Below are positions 1 through 14,285 of a stretch of DNA of 64,000 bases, in pieces. How positions within the stretch are numbered: the first letter of the stretch is position 1; each line of letters opens with the position of its first letter. The DNA is from Marasmius tenuissimus (lineage: Eukaryota > Basidiomycota > Agaricomycetes > Agaricales > Marasmiaceae): positions 558,001 through 622,000 of the forward strand of contig JAQOTA010000027.1 in assembly GCA_029532415.1 (NCBI GenBank), in the 5' to 3' direction. The notes beneath the pieces were generated by a model that saw nothing but the letters and a program-made list of their open reading frames with translations, was not told the origin of the DNA and searched no databases. The position numbers were made by a program, and so were the translations under genes.

Positions 1-1
1 C

Positions 2-3000
2 AATTCAAACATAGACAGCGATGGAGATGAAATACCATCTTTGGTGTACATCTCTGATACTCCGACGGAACCTGATAGTGACTCTTCATCTGATCGTTCA
101 TCAGATGATAGTCATACATGTTCTGCATACTCTTATGGCGCACATAGTAATGAAGAAATTATCTTCACAATGCCACGACGAGAGGCGACACCTAATCATA
201 CTTCGCCTGCGGACGAAGTTGACCAAGGTGAGAATCTCGAAGTAGCATCACCCACACAACAAGACATACGTGTAACTGTTCCTACACCTCCTGACGATTA
301 TGGACCATGGGCAAATTCTATGTTTCCTAGGAACCACGCCGATCTTGTTCATTTGTTCAGACCAGAAAACTATTCTCAAGATGGAGATGACATTAAAGAG
401 CCACCTCTCATCAATAGAAAAGTTGAATGGCGATTCTTACAAGAATACAAAGAACAACATGACAACATGATGCGACGAGTTAACCTTAGGAATAATAGAC
501 CACATATAATAAATGGGATTAGACTCCCAATTCCTGTTGTCGAAGAATTCCGAGACTTTGGAGATCAGACAACTAACGACATGGCACTAAAAGAATCCAT
601 GATCAGAATGCGTATAAATCAATACGCAATATACCAGACCACAATCTTTGGATCTGGATTCTGATCAGGACCAGAGAATATGTTGTTATGTATGCTATCA
701 GAAGAGATGCAGTGCATAACATGACACCTCGTCAAGCTCTTCATGAATTGCGCATACAACAAAGGATATTACATGTGGAAACAGTAGAAGATACCAAGTT
801 CACGCTTCATTATGAATACCAAACCTGGAACCTTCAACACCTATCGACGGTTATAGCTGAAATCAATAACAAAAATTGGATCAGCACCGTTGAAGATTTT
901 GTTCAACGAGTAAAAAACCCTCGTTCAACTTCGGTGGATGAAGCTTTCCGAGTCAATAAGAAGAACTTCACACTTCCTGTACAAGTGATGAATCCTATCT
1001 TCTGGCATTCGTTAGTCAAGCTTGGTCTCGAAGGAAAATGGTTATTCGGAACGACAGATATAAGAGCGAGTCAATTTAGAACATCTCAATGGAGACAACC
1101 AGGGTTTAATAGGCGCTGGGTTCGCTTCATCCCTCACCTTAGTCTTCCAGATGTTCATAACTGGCATACGCACTTGTATAAATGGATGAACAACATTAGA
1201 ATGTCTGTTCCCATGACTCAGGCTGATATTCCTCGAAGAGAACTTGAGGGTAGTCGCTTCAATGAACGACCAAGAACATACCCTGGAGATTTCATGGAAT
1301 TAGCCGAGTCACTTAATCGTTCCAAATCTCCAATCCCTACTACCCATGAATACATAAATCGTCCCGCAACTACACCACCTAGAGTACGACAATGGCAGGA
1401 CCAAATTGTCCACACACCTCCAAGCTCTCCCGAATCTTTTTATGGCATACAATCCTTAGAAGAGGATTACATTGAAGTTCCTTCTCGCCCAACTACTGCT
1501 CCACCAGATCAACCGGAAAGACTTAGTCCGGTAGATGAACAACCTGAGGTCGACCCCTGGGTTACATCTCCAAGTGATCCCCGAAATTCTCAATTCGAGA
1601 ATTACGGACCTGCAGTAATTGGACTAAGGACCAATGGACCGCCTTTACACGTTGCTGATGGCACAAGTATTGGCAATATTACTTTAGTTGTCAATAACAA
1701 TCAGCCATATCAAGCCACGAGATTCGTTCAATGGCAGAACTATAGACGCCAATTGGAAGCTTGGATAGAAGTTGAAGAAGCAGCTAATCAGCGTTATCAA
1801 CAAGAACTCAGAACAGGACGAGAGCTTCTCGTTCGTCAAGGATTCCAAAGTCAGAGTCAAGAACCGCTTCAATGGCATGAACGGTACTTTGATGATGGTG
1901 ACTACGGAGATGGCCTTGAAGGAGTTGATAACGATTGGGCTGAAAGCAACGATCGTGGAGATTGGCAAGTTTTTCAAAGTTCTAATAGTCAAACTTTCAC
2001 TAAATCCTCGATGCAGAACTATCATATCCTAAGGAACTCAGTACCAAGGAAATGTAGTACTACTTCTGTATATGCAACGACGAAATATAAGTCGTTTTCT
2101 GCTGCATTTTCGAGTGATTGTGAAGTGAGAAATACGCAAAATGCCTGGCTACTTGATAGTGGGGCATCAGCACATATGACTCCGTATAAAACGGATTTCT
2201 CAGACTATCAGACTTTGGAAATGCCAATAGGTCTTACTACATCAGCGGGTGATAAAGCAAATGTGCAAATAGTAGGCTATGGTACTGTCCTCATCCGACA
2301 CACCAATAGCGCAGGAGTGACGCAAGTCACAAAGTTATACCCAGTGATGTATAATCCCGACAGCCCACATCGTTTAATCTCTAGTGGGAAGTTCCGGAGT
2401 ATAGGTTACTATACTATACTGGACTCTCCAGAGACTTCGATCCGGAGCAAGAAAGATGGTTCTCTTTTAATGAGCTTTTACCCAAGCCATAAAGATGATC
2501 CTTTACGATGGATGAACGCGAAGGTTCTTGTGGGAGAAACTTCCTTCACATCTGTTGTATCTTTCAATACTTCTGAATTATGGCACAGACGTATGGGACA
2601 CTGTGATCCCAGAGTCTTAGGAAAATTAATGGATAATGTTAAAGGGCTTCCAACGAAGTTGGTTACTTCGAAGGGAGAAACGAAACCATGCCGAGGCTGC
2701 GCCAAAGGCAAAATGGTTGCCAAATCGTACCCTTTATCCTCAAAACAAGCTAAGGAGCCTCTTGAGCTCGTGCACGGTGATTTGATAGAATATCCAACTC
2801 GCTCTTACTATCAAAACGAATATGCTTTAACCTTATTCGATGATGCAACATCATACGGATGGGTATATCCAATTCGTAAAAAGAGCGATACAGATCAGAA
2901 ATTGCGCAATTGGCTAGCTCTTGTAGAGCGTCAGACTAATAAAAAGGTCAAAAGTGTGCATTTCGATCGAGGGGGAGAATTCTTTTCAAATGAACAATGG

Positions 3001-5676
3001 GACTGGTATAACTCTCTAGGAATATTTCCACAAAGAGGTTCTCCCAACGTGCATGAACAGAATGGACGAGCAGAAAGATTTAATCGTACACTACGAGAAA
3101 AATCTGAAGCTATGCGCTTTCAGGCTTGTGCGCCTGAAAACTGGTGGGAATTTGCAATCCTCACAGCTGTCCATATCTACAATAGAACTCCTATTCGTTC
3201 GAGGAAATACAGAACTCCAGTTGAATTGTTTGAAAATAAAAAGCCTGATGTTTCATACTTCAGGACGTTCGGATGTGGCGCATATGCATACATACCGAAA
3301 CGTAAAAATAAACTTGCTCCACACTCTGAAGCAATGATTTTCATTGGTTACGAGAGCGGATCAAAAGCTTATCGATTCTTTCGAACAACCAACAATTCTG
3401 TATACATTACTCCACAAGCAGTTTTCGATGAAAACTGGTTTCCTAAATGTCAGAAAGAAGTGCCCGGATCCATAGAGTTTGATAAAACCGACAAACCTGT
3501 CCGGTCTATACCCTTTCCAACGTACCCATATGATGGCCACGAAGATCATCACAATGATGATGATTTCTTCAATCCTCCACCTCCACCAGGATCAGATGAT
3601 GACGATCATCAGCCTGGGGGAGATCCTCCCTTGGATCCTATCCCGGATGATAAAAGCGATGATGTGCACAACGGCAATCATCCAAATACTGATGGATTCG
3701 GATCACCGAAAGGCTCCGATCACAATCCTAATCAGTATGGTCCGGATCCACGGTCTGCTGGTCCTTCTGGAAATACAAATCCATTTGAATTTCGCCAAGC
3801 TGACTATGATGAGTGGGAGAACTTACGAGCTCCTCCACCAGCAGCTGCCAGAAGAAACCCTCCAAGAAATAGAGTAACTCCTAACCGTCCGTTTAATGTT
3901 TACGGAAATCGACATCCTGTTGAGATCGAACGCGATATCGATTCTCAAGCACGCTGGCAAAGTCAAATTAATCCGACAAATGAACCTGAAACAATACCAA
4001 ATAGGGTTCCTGATCCAGCCGCTCCTATGGACACAGATGACGATATGAGCGATCTTGCTCAGCAAGGGGGAGAAAATTACTTGGTTTACTTGCTGAATAA
4101 CGGTCATCAACTATATGGTCTTCAAGCCAGTAGTTATGATAACGTTCGTGAATGGACATATAGACAAGTCCAGAAGCGTCCTAAAGATGAACGACCATCT
4201 TGGGAAGCAGCATGCAGACTGGAATTACAATCACTCAAAGATAGAAACGTCTTTGATGTGGTCACACTACCCAAAGGCCGAAAAGCGGTGAAATCCCGCT
4301 GGGTATTTGACATCAAGTCTGATGGCCGTAAAAAGGCAAGACTTGTTGCGAAAGGATTTTTGCAGAAACAAGGGATAGACTATAACGAGTTGTTCTCTCC
4401 TGTAGTACGATTTGAAACCGTACGACTTCTATTGGCACTAGCAGCGCTTGAAGATTGGGAGATCTCTGCGCTAGACGTTAAAACAGCATTTCTATATGGT
4501 GCCTTAGATGAGGAGATCTACATGGAACAACCTGAAGGCTTCGTTACGGACTCCAGCAAGGTTTGGAGGTTACGCAAAGCATTGTACGGATTAAAACAGG
4601 CTTCTCGTGCCTGGTGGCGTCAATGTACTGAATCCATGAAACGTCTGGGATTCAAACGATGCTTATCCGATGCTGGCGTATATGTCTTCAACAAGAATGG
4701 CAATATGGTCATTGCCGTCGTCTATGTCGACGATGCTTTATTTATGGGTCCTGATCGCAACCTTGTCAACAGACTAAAAAGCGAATTCATGAAAATCTGG
4801 GAATGCCGAGATCTAGGCGAGCCAACAGAATTTCTGCAAATGCGAATTACTCGAGATCGGAAGAATCGCAGACTGATCCTTGATCAGCGAGACTATCTTG
4901 AAAAGATAATTCGTAAATTCGGAGTTCTGAACGCCAAGACGGCATATACGCCTTTGCCAGAAGGCTATAACCCAACCCAAAACCAGGGGGAGATTAATCC
5001 CGAGATTAGGCATAGATTCCAATCAGTTATCGGATCATTACTTTACTTGGCTCTCGGAACGAGACCAGACATATCCTTTGCTGTAATCAAGATGTCACAG
5101 TATGGAGCTAATCCTAATCAGGAACACCTCCAGAAGGCACTTTACATCGTGAAATACCTTGTTCACACTGCAAAGTATGAACTCATTTACGATGGTAGAT
5201 CCAACCAAGGACTACTTGCCTTTGCTGACTCTGATTGGGCAACTGATAAAGATGATCGTCGATCACAGACTGGATACATCGTAAAGCTTGCCAATGCGCC
5301 AGTTTGCTGGGTCTCTCAGAAACAGAAAACGGTTGCATTATCATCCACGGAAGCAGAGTATATGGCTCTATCTGACTGTACACGTCAGGCTTGCTGGATG
5401 AAGTCGTTAATGAACGAATTGAACTTCCCTATTCGATCAGTTCCATGTGTTAGCGACAACCAAGGCGCTATCTTTCTCAGCAGTAATGAAGCTACTGATA
5501 AAAGAACAAAACACATCGACAATCGATATCATTTTATTAGGGAAGCAGTGGAACACAGAAAGACTCAAATCTATTTCGTTGAAACTGCTAAACAACCTGC
5601 TGATCTTCTTACGAAGAATCTTGGCAGAACAAAGTTCGAATTGTTCAGGCAATCTTTAGGATTAACATTTCACTAG
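2..5676 (+). pseudogene. copia Gag-Pol polyprotein gene, copy 1, one frameshift
   Basis: The frame is open from the window edge to about base 612. There a missing T (compared with copy 2) shifts it, and a second open frame runs from 688 to the stop at 5676. The second frame holds the protease motif LLDSGASAHM near 2150, the integrase zinc region (WHRRMGH ... CRGC, about 2580-2700) and the DDE core (GDLIEYP, FDRGGEF, then E in HEQNGRAERF). RT follows with SRWVFDIK and VYVDDALFMG (about 4290-4760), and RNase H with ADSDWA and SSTEAEYMALSD (about 5225-5380). Apart from the early shift every enzymatic domain is open, so the break is probably young. The stretch before the protease is unusually long for copia and has no CCHC knuckle. 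Confidence 0.93.
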
Positions 5677-5699
5677 TTCCATGATCGCATGATGAACTT

Positions 5700-5711
5700 A
5701 GTGAGGGGGAG
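5700..5711 (+). other. Polypurine tract, copia copy 1
   Basis: A purine-only run (AGTGAGGGGGAG) ends exactly where the LTR begins with TGTTGAAC. This is the usual plus-strand primer position. The same tract lies next to the 3' LTR of copy 2. Confidence 0.85.
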
Positions 5712-6229
5712 TGTTGAACATGATGGATATCATGTGATGCACTGTTGACGTGTTGTTTACGCGTCACACTATTTATAGAGCTACGCCTCTAGAACACTTG
5801 CGTCCTCATGCAAGTACTACGTCTCTGTCTACGTATCTTACTACGTACATCTAGTTTCATCATATATGACACTATAGACAGTCGCTATCCAATAGCATAA
5901 GTAGAGCCTCCAATACATGAGGCAAACACGACTATGCTCACCAAGCATACTACCATTCATGGTAGAAGTACTTACACAGTACTAATGTCTTTTACGCCTT
6001 TAGGGCCGAATACCTACTTCTAGTAGTAGTTTCAGTTAGTGTAATACTCATTACATGTACCAGAAACTTATGTATAAAAGACTGGACGAAAGGCCTTAAG
6101 CCTAAGGACAATCTACTCGATTATCACCTCTTCATAAGCATCTCAAGACTACAAGAACACTCTGTGTATTACCCATGTGAGGTTTACTTCGTTATACCCA
6201 CTGTGCACTTTAACTATGCTGGCTCATCA
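5712..6229 (+). repeat. 3' LTR of copia copy 1
   Basis: A 518-bp LTR that starts TGTTGAAC and ends GGCTCATCA (TG...CA). It aligns over its whole length with the 519-bp LTRs of copy 2. A TATAAAAG box at 6073-6080 is the likely core promoter of the repeat. Confidence 0.93.
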
Positions 6230-9200
6230 TGGACTATGTTGTTGACGACTTGCACCGGAGAACTGTCGCTGAAGAAGAAGGGATCAAGGACCGCATTCAT
6301 TCAGAACAGGTGGGTGTGCTCTCAACCCGTTCCTATTACCTGTCTCCCTATACATCGTGTACGCCTCATAGGACATTCGTCATAAGGAAGACAATACCAG
6401 CAGCGGGCACACTGTTGAGGAAACCGGTGTACAACTTGACGAAACCGACTACGAAGTAATCGAGCCAGGCGCCGAGAACCCAATGGAGGAAGGTTCCGCT
6501 CTCCGTACAACAGGTAACCACAGCACTACTACGCAGTCGACGGCATTCTCTGATCAAAATTGTTGTCCGGTCCCAGATCTTTCCCACCTGCGACATTCGA
6601 GTACCCAACTCCAAGCTCGAAGCAACTTCCTTGAGGCTGGTAAGTCGCGCAACGACGACCCATGATAAATGTATTGCCGCTCACGCAGCTACTCTTCAGC
6701 CACCCAATTAACGCCTACTCTTTCTCGCTGGGGGAGGTCTCTGATGAAACTCTAGTCTGGCGGGGGCGAGATACCGGGCACGGAAGAAGGTCTTGGGAGG
6801 GACATCCAGGGCTCACACCTCTGCTCGAGCTCAGAAAGTGTCTCACTCTCCCAAAGCCTCGATAACGGCCATCTTATGGTTACGGACGCGCTTTCTATCC
6901 ATTCTTTGGCAATTTTTCACGCTTTCTCTCTACAGTATCGTATTCGTGAATAGTACTATATATGCACCGATCACGAAGGTATACAACGTATCGATGAGTA
7001 TTGGACACGTACAAGGGCCAACCGGGAGCCAGTCATACTAAAGTCGTACATGAACAATATCCCAATACGCATTTGAATGAGCTCTGCGACTTGGATTCAA
7101 ATCATTGTATCATAACCAAACGCCGTGAGTAAAGCTACCCCGAATCATCGTCTAGCGTGAAATCTTGACGCACAATAACCATAGGCCCAAGAAGATAGCG
7201 TCAGGAAAAGATTGACAAACCAACGAAGATGAGGAGAACTTGTTACTCACGCGAATATGCACCCCACTACGACCAAAAGACGCACATCCGTGCCAAACGA
7301 GCCGACGGGCGCCCAATCACCCATCTTACGCTCAGCTTGCGAGTAGCGAACCCACGCTCATATCTCGAGAGGCCGCTGTCCAGGTTTAAGAGCGAGCTAG
7401 CGCCGCTCCTGAAGGAAAGACCGCCGGGGATATCGATCATGATAACTGCCAACGTGAAGCTGGCATGAGAGGCTCACGAGTGTCGGTGTTCACCCACCCT
7501 CAGAGAAGGCTGCAAACGTCCGAGACTTTCGAAGGAGGCTTTCGGAACGGCGATCGAACAGAAGGGTGTAAAAGTATAACACTGAACATTGCTGAGGCGA
7601 TGGTGTTGCTGTGGCCAGCTCCTCCCACCCGACTTCATATTCATTCGTCCCTTCCATCCTTGGTTTTGCTCCGGGTTGCATGGCACGATCCAAGACCGCA
7701 ACCAAAGGTTCCATGAAACGAGTCTAAAACCCCAAAACCGTCGATATCACTGCTCCTCCGTGCTACCCCCCACATGCGCCTGTCCAATCCTTTCATCGTG
7801 CTCACATCGAACTAATGTTGACCCCCACTTTTGGGCCGGTGTTTATCATGGCCATTAACTCGAGTAAACGATGAAGAGCGTGTAGAGGGAGTTGATAAGT
7901 TTTCTATAACCAACGAGAAGCGTAAACAACATTGCTGACGAGGAAGGTAGAGTCTCTACATCAAGCCAGAGCGAGTGCCAGAGCCAACTAGTACGCTCCA
8001 TCCATCGGTGATGTCCCATCGCTGTCTCCATTCTACCGAAACATCCACTCCATTCAAGTTGTATAAGGTATTCTTCTAGTTTGTCCCTAGCACATTGTTG
8101 ACACCCTCTACTCCAGTTGCCGAAACCCCGGTCGACGCTCGTCCTATGGGTTCATGAAGTGGTAGGGAGGTGGCGTTGGGCATATTACATCTCCTGATCT
8201 GAACGTTCGAGTTGATTATGGTCGATCGTTGGTGGAGCTAAGCCATCCAGATGGCGTTCGCATGGCATCCCAGGGGTGAGGGTCGAGGAGGAGTGACGCG
8301 TCTGAATCCTGGTCGGAGTTTGGCAAGGTTCGGATGCAGCAGTGTTGAATATGACTGTTCTGTCCTGATAGGTGTTCATGGAGGTTCTGGGTGCTTTTCA
8401 CCTCCCCATCGTCTGCCGCTCGAGCCTGAGTCCTGACCCTCGTCAATTCCCAGCTCTATCGTCCAAAATTCAGCTTTCATTCGACCCCGTCTCTCAAGGT
8501 GAGTTCCAGATCGGCTTTCTTCCTCGAGTTTCACGGTGGTGGAGACTCGACAGTATCAGAACGGTAGCCGCCATATTCCTGTCCGACGCGGCTCGGGTAG
8601 CGATTCGGGTAGGTTTCTGAAGGGCAACGTGTCAGGTTACGACCGGTCTGAATGCAACACCGCTGGGATCTGGTTGATGAGTGTAGTCATTGGTTGACTG
8701 GTTTTGGAGAGTTTGATGAAGAAAGAACGAGAAAATGCGGTTGGATGGGGTGATGGCGGAGACTTTCGTGCAGAGGAGTTGCTGCGAATAAAGTCAGTCA
8801 CATCAATGAAGCAATGAAAAACAAGGAATACTTACGATTTTCCAGGAAGTGAAACCCAAGGGAACAATAGCACGTACAAGATCTTCGGTCATTTGGTGGG
8901 TGCTCGATTATCGCCGGTATTCCACTAGTTTAAAAAAGAGTCTGCTGATGAATGGGATGTTAATGCTTCATTCTGAGCCTACGGAGAGCAAAGAGAGAGG
9001 AAAACGAGACAGAGGCACGGTAATCATGAAAGAGCAGAAAACGAATGAAAACGAAACATACTGGTAGGTTGCGCCCTGATATCGATTATACTGGTTGGAG
9101 CTCGAGCTTGACCTGACGGTGAGCTCGTTATTGATTGGACGATGAAAGAACGCGAAATGAGAGGGCAGTGTACGTCGGTTGTGGTGGTCGCGGTCAGAGG

Positions 9201-11180
9201 TGACTTGAGACCGGGCGCTTAGGTAATAGATGTCGTCTTGGACCGTCACACCCAACACCACCAAGACCATTTTGCTACCTGTGAATGGTAATTACAGGAC
9301 GCATCAATGCATCACCGCTTGAGGTTAATCGTCTCAAGAAGAATCCGCAACCCCCTTGCCCCTTCCACCATCGCCATCTCCGCCCCGTTCCCCTCCGTAT
9401 TCACCAGCACTTCTGACTCTGGATGCACGAGTTGTGCTCGCTCCTTTGTACTTCATGAAGACTTCTCGCGCCTGTAATCGAATCCGGTCAGAATCGCCTT
9501 TGCGGACATCTCACCAGCACTGTCTTTCACGTCTTGTCGCATCTTTTCGTCCCTCCAACACTCGCTTGAACAGTTGTGATTTGGTATTAGGTGAGTGATT
9601 TCCTGTCAGCGTCTCTCACTTGAATATGCGACTCATCGGTTTCATTTGGTAGATGGAACTAGGATGAAACCGGCCAACTCGCCACAGCAGCGAGCCTTCT
9701 GAAGAAATCGTGACTCAAACTCCAGAGAGGATTGTTGCTCGGATACTGGCACGGATGTTGATCGGGTTGCTGGGCTGTTTGCCAAGATCTTGTCTCTCCG
9801 GATACCACTCAATAGAACTATGGCACCGTTTCTCGTCTCCCATCTCCGAGATGTGTCGTGAGTGAAGGACTCGAAGGATGTGGTCGTGAGTAGAGGATGG
9901 TGGATCTGATGGATGTTGATGTGGACTTCGGCAATGATCAGGCGTTTGCCCCCGACATCTCCAATTCCCGTACCATTGGAAGCGTCGTGATTGTAGTGGG
10001 TTTGAGGTGGATCGGTACAACTGCATTGGCTTGTCACCTTGGGCCCCGAACAGCCTGAGTGGACCATACCCTCTTCCTATGCTTCGAGACGAGTTTGATT
10101 TGAAAACTCGAGGACCAGGATGCCCTCACAAGCAGCTATCTCTCAATACCTCCCAGAACGGTCCACCCAACGCTCCCACAACGGCTCACATACCCCGCAA
10201 GATGTCGTTTCTCGATACTTGCGCTTCCATTTTGTGAGGGCTTGCCGGCAGTCGTACTTCGTTGTTGGAGGCGCCGACTTGTCCACCTACTCTGGTTCCA
10301 CCAGTACCGCATTAATTGATTTGTCGACCTTATTAGCAGCGCTCATGGATGCGGATTGATCATTACGATACTCGCCTCATGCAATCTTCGCGCCAATTAC
10401 CATCTGAGACCCTCTTCCCGTTCCCCCTCGTTCAACAAGTCCGTTCATATATACGCGGCACCCACCATCTATTTCGATTTCGATCTCTGTCTTGGCTATG
10501 ATACTGAAACCGATTGAATATTTCCGCAGTATACACGCGCTGGCGGCATCTGTTATCGTTCTATCTGCATGAACTCGCGAAAATCCTACCCCAAGCTTAG
10601 GATTTGTGGGCTATCATATATCATATGTCATCTCCAGCAATCCCAGAGCTATACCCAGACTCATATATTCTCGATACGCATCTCAAAACGTCTTCATAGC
10701 TTCACGTTCGACTCGAGGCCTCCGGTTTACGGACCGAAGGTATTTGCGCCTTTCGCCGCTCAGTCTGCTAGACCGCATCCCCTGTAACTAGCCATGGTCA
10801 TTGACCACAAAAATGAACGCCGTTTTACCACCGCCTCTCAATATCGCTGTCAATGTTTCAGAACGTGCCGCGACGGTGATGGGAATGTGCTTTATCTCAC
10901 TATGGGAATCTGACATTGCTCGAGCTCGCGGGCGTCCATCTTACGGCGTATCACTCAATATCCATCGAGATACATCTCACGCAAGCGCCACTGAGCTTAG
11001 TTATCAATTTTATCTGAACTCGTAGTATCCGTCTCATCGATGTCATCCTGGTACTTATTTTTGGTCTGCCCTACAGTACACCTGTCACTTTTAGGTTTAA
11101 TACGATTTTTATCAAGAACGGTGACAAAGCCATGTTGTTATAGCTGGGGTCTTCGTTCCTTCCACGAAACCCACCACGAT
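6230..11180. other. Intergenic, no recognisable gene
   Basis: Only short open frames are present (mostly under 100 codons, the longest 141), on both strands and overlapping each other. I recognise none of their proteins. I see no consistent splice-joined frame, LTR or paired inverted repeat. Small unannotated genes cannot be excluded without transcripts. This is the longest stretch without an assigned gene. Confidence 0.5.
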
Positions 11181-14100
11181 ATGTCCTATCCGACTGCGAG
11201 TTCTTGCTTCGTTGAGAATGGTCAGCCAAGCTCCAGCAGCCGCAATGAACGTCGGTTCGCGCAAATAGTGAGGGATTACAACGTCAACATTGGTTCTGGA
11301 GCCTTTATCGTCAACAACGACAACAGGACATTCCAACAGGCTCGACCAATACGATGGCACATTCGGGGGACTGAGGAGGAGGAGACAGAGTACGACCAGG
11401 TGAGTGATCATAGTCTTTGGTTTCCCCGAAGACTCATACGAGTTCAACCTCCCAGTACGGTGAATACAGGCGTAGTGATGTCCGACTACTTCAAGTAATA
11501 CACCAAGAAAGAATCAAGTTGAATCGGGATCGGGAGGCGGGGATATATACTCCTATCAATTGTGAACGAAGCGTCTGGCTTGGGGAAATCACTCGAGGGG
11601 ACGGGAAAGGGACAATGGTCACTGTTGTGTCTTATCAAGGCGAGAACGCCCCAGAGGTACGAATCGGCGCTTTTTGTGCTCTCCCTGAGCGGCAGTGTAC
11701 TGAGCCGAATGAATAGAAATGGAAGAACAGCTTCCAGCGCCATTCGGGACGTTTGTATGCTCCATGTTTCTAGGCCTCACTGAAGAGAGCTTATTCGAAA
11801 CCGTAGATGTGCGAGTAATGCTCACCTGCTCGGGCTCAACCGGTCTAAAATCCCGCTATTGATTCTTCTGGGCGGTAAGTGGTCCGATTGTCCGCCAATA
11901 TAGAATGGCTGATTCGAAGCTTACTTCAGACCTCGTGCCCGCTGAGATCTTTGCAAAGAGTGTAGGAACATTGTCCCATTTTTATCTCATAAGCCTGTCT
12001 GTAAGTCTCCAGGTCATATAAGTAAACGATTTGTTGAACCCTGTCATAGAAATCTTGGGGTTGTTGGGAGCAAGAGCTATGGATGGATGGCAAAAGGGGG
12101 GTCATCTGTCGCGGTCCAGAGGGTCCATATACAGATCTTCCCTGGTGGGAATTTGCAGAGATAGACTCCAAACCGGTCGCGGCTACGGACGTTCTAAAGG
12201 AAGACGTCTTGCTGCGCTACTTAGCCAGTCTCAATTCCAAGCAGATAGATCGCATGTTTGTGGAAGGCATTCGTTTGACGCGGGAGGTCGTCGGCGTACC
12301 AGAAGCGGTTGGTCGGCCAACTGTCATTCACACTCTAACCAAAACCCCCGTTGCCATTGCGGACAACACCTGGGAGAGCTTCGAAGACTCTCTTGTAGAG
12401 CGAGAGTCATTGAGAAATGGATGTACAAGGTGAGTCCACGTCAGAACACGAACCGTTTTTTCTGACTGACCTGAGTAGATTTCGGCTCAATGAAGACGGC
12501 GGAAGGGAGTTTGAGTTGGGCTTGAATTATGATTCAGAAAAGGCCTGGTTGTCGCAGGCGTTGAGTTTATTCTATGACTGTGGCGTATCGTTGGAAGACA
12601 TTCTCGATGTTTTCAGTAAGCGCCTCGCTGATCATTTTTTATTATATATCTTTTGACACTGTCTAGACCTGGTCGTGCCAGCGAGGGGAGATTTGAGAGG
12701 TCGTCTTTGGGTATCAAAGGATAAAAATGAATCCCGACTTAAACAACCAATCTACCTTTTTACTCGTTCGCCCGCTCCCAACATGCCTGAATGCAGAACC
12801 TCTTCCCTTCATTACTGGTCTTTCCAAGAAAGCGGCGAGCCTCCTCTCTCACCCGAGATCTGCAATGGCCTTGGCCTTCCCACTGAGCTCTGGTTCTCAG
12901 GGTTCTCCTATTCTTCATATTCCTGGTCCACCGATACATACAAGTTGATGCAACGATACCAAGTCCTCCGAGGCTTCGACCCAAGTAACACCGAGTTTGC
13001 TCGACATGTCGGATACAACGAAAATGTCTTCTACCCGATAGATAACTCGGATCGATTTGAAGTGGTACACGAAGGTGCGTACAGTTCTTACCCACTGGCT
13101 AGTCATACTCTACTTAGCATATTGACCATCTATGTTACTCCACTATAAATATTCAGATCCAGGGATCGCCGCTGGCTCAGAACAATTCTGGGACCTCCAA
13201 CATGAAGATACCGGCGGCTCAATCTCAAGAACCGATGACAACATTGGTACGTGGCGCAGTACATCATTGTTGCTTGGCTCTGTTCAAATGTTATTCAGGA
13301 TTTGCTCTCGCGAACATGAGAGACGGACATACTACCTCAGATCACGTTCTTGAGCGTCAGGGAACCCATGCAGAACAGGTCCGCCATCAACTCGTACTTG
13401 CTATTTCCTCTCCTGACGAGTCCGGAAACCTTGCAGGATCTCCATCACACCAACAACATAACTTACAAGCGGACCATCGAGGAGCCATCTACCAGCCGAA
13501 AGCTCCGTTTCTCACGGACCGGCAAGAAATCAGTGACCCTTGCTTTGTCCTTGTCAAAGCCCATGAGATTGCCCGAGAAAGTGCAGCCTGGCGAAACGGC
13601 TGTGGCCAATCCGGTTCCGCAACGGGGCACCAGGGGCCCTAAGAATGCCGTTTCGGATGGCAACTTTTGCAAATCCATCATGGATGATACGAACTCAGCA
13701 TATGCCGATCCAGATGTTTACTCCATTGACACCACCACGTCCCATAGTTTCCATCCTTCGACTATGAGACTGGCCGATATGCCACGTCCTACGACCAAGA
13801 ATCTTGATTGTGTGCCATTCACCCCCGCTGATAATCCCACTACCGATCGTGCTCGACGACACGGATACCGCGAGAATGATAGCCAGCCTCAAGTCTGCAA
13901 TGTGGATCAGCATCGACTATCTGAGCAGCAACATGAAGGTCTGCCACATCTAACGCTAATGCATCCCTAGCACTGATCTCATTTAGCTCCCGATTTACAA
14001 ACAGAGACAATCGCAGAAAATATCGAGAAGGGCGAGTTCATTGCATGCACCAAGCTCACGCCAATCAATCCCGTTACCCATACCCTCGGTTTGTACCTCT

Positions 14101-14285
14101 CTTCGCGTATGAAGCCTATCAAGACGGTACTAACTGGACTTCGAACTTATAGATGGTGCTGATATAGTCGCAAGCGTTCAACAACGCTCCGCAGCAAGGT
14201 GGTGGCTAACGGTGGATTGTGGTATCTTACTTTGTTGTCTATACTTGCTTTTTGCGCGGTGGATATAGGCGTATGTCAGACTTGA
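11181..14285 (+). CDS. Conserved agaricomycete protein of unknown function, 14 exons, 793 aa
   Basis: Exons rebuilt by hand: 11181-11399, 11456-11656, 11717-11754, 11807-11874, 11930-12000, 12050-12429, 12479-12615, 12667-13074, 13157-13246, 13299-13378, 13437-13938, 13987-14088, 14153-14221, 14269-14285. All introns are GT-AG, 48-82 bp, and the phases close exactly to 794 codons. The start is the first ATG leading into NVNIGSGAFIVNN. Blocks such as LLGLNRSKIPLL, GVICRGPEGP, EKAWLSQALSLF, HYWSFQESGEPPLSPEIC and RGFDPSNTEFARHVGY resemble, from memory, a family often seen as hypothetical proteins in mushroom genomes. I know of no enzymatic motif in it and see no signal peptide or clear membrane segment. 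The C-terminal third is low in recognisable blocks, so exons 10-14 are less certain than 1-9. Function unknown. Confidence 0.75.

Larger units (their letters stand above)
1..6229 (+). mobile_element. Ty1/copia LTR retrotransposon, copy 1 (5' part outside window)
   Basis: The window opens inside the Gag region of a copia-type element. It continues through protease, integrase, reverse transcriptase and RNase H to a polypurine tract and a 518-bp 3' LTR. Domain order (protease-integrase-RT-RNase H) defines the Ty1/copia superfamily. The sequence closely matches the complete copy at 25613-34783 on the other strand, so the boundaries are supported by comparison. The 5' LTR and any target-site duplication lie left of the window. 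The 3' LTR differs from those of copy 2 by several substitutions and small indels, so the two copies are separate insertions. Confidence 0.95.
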
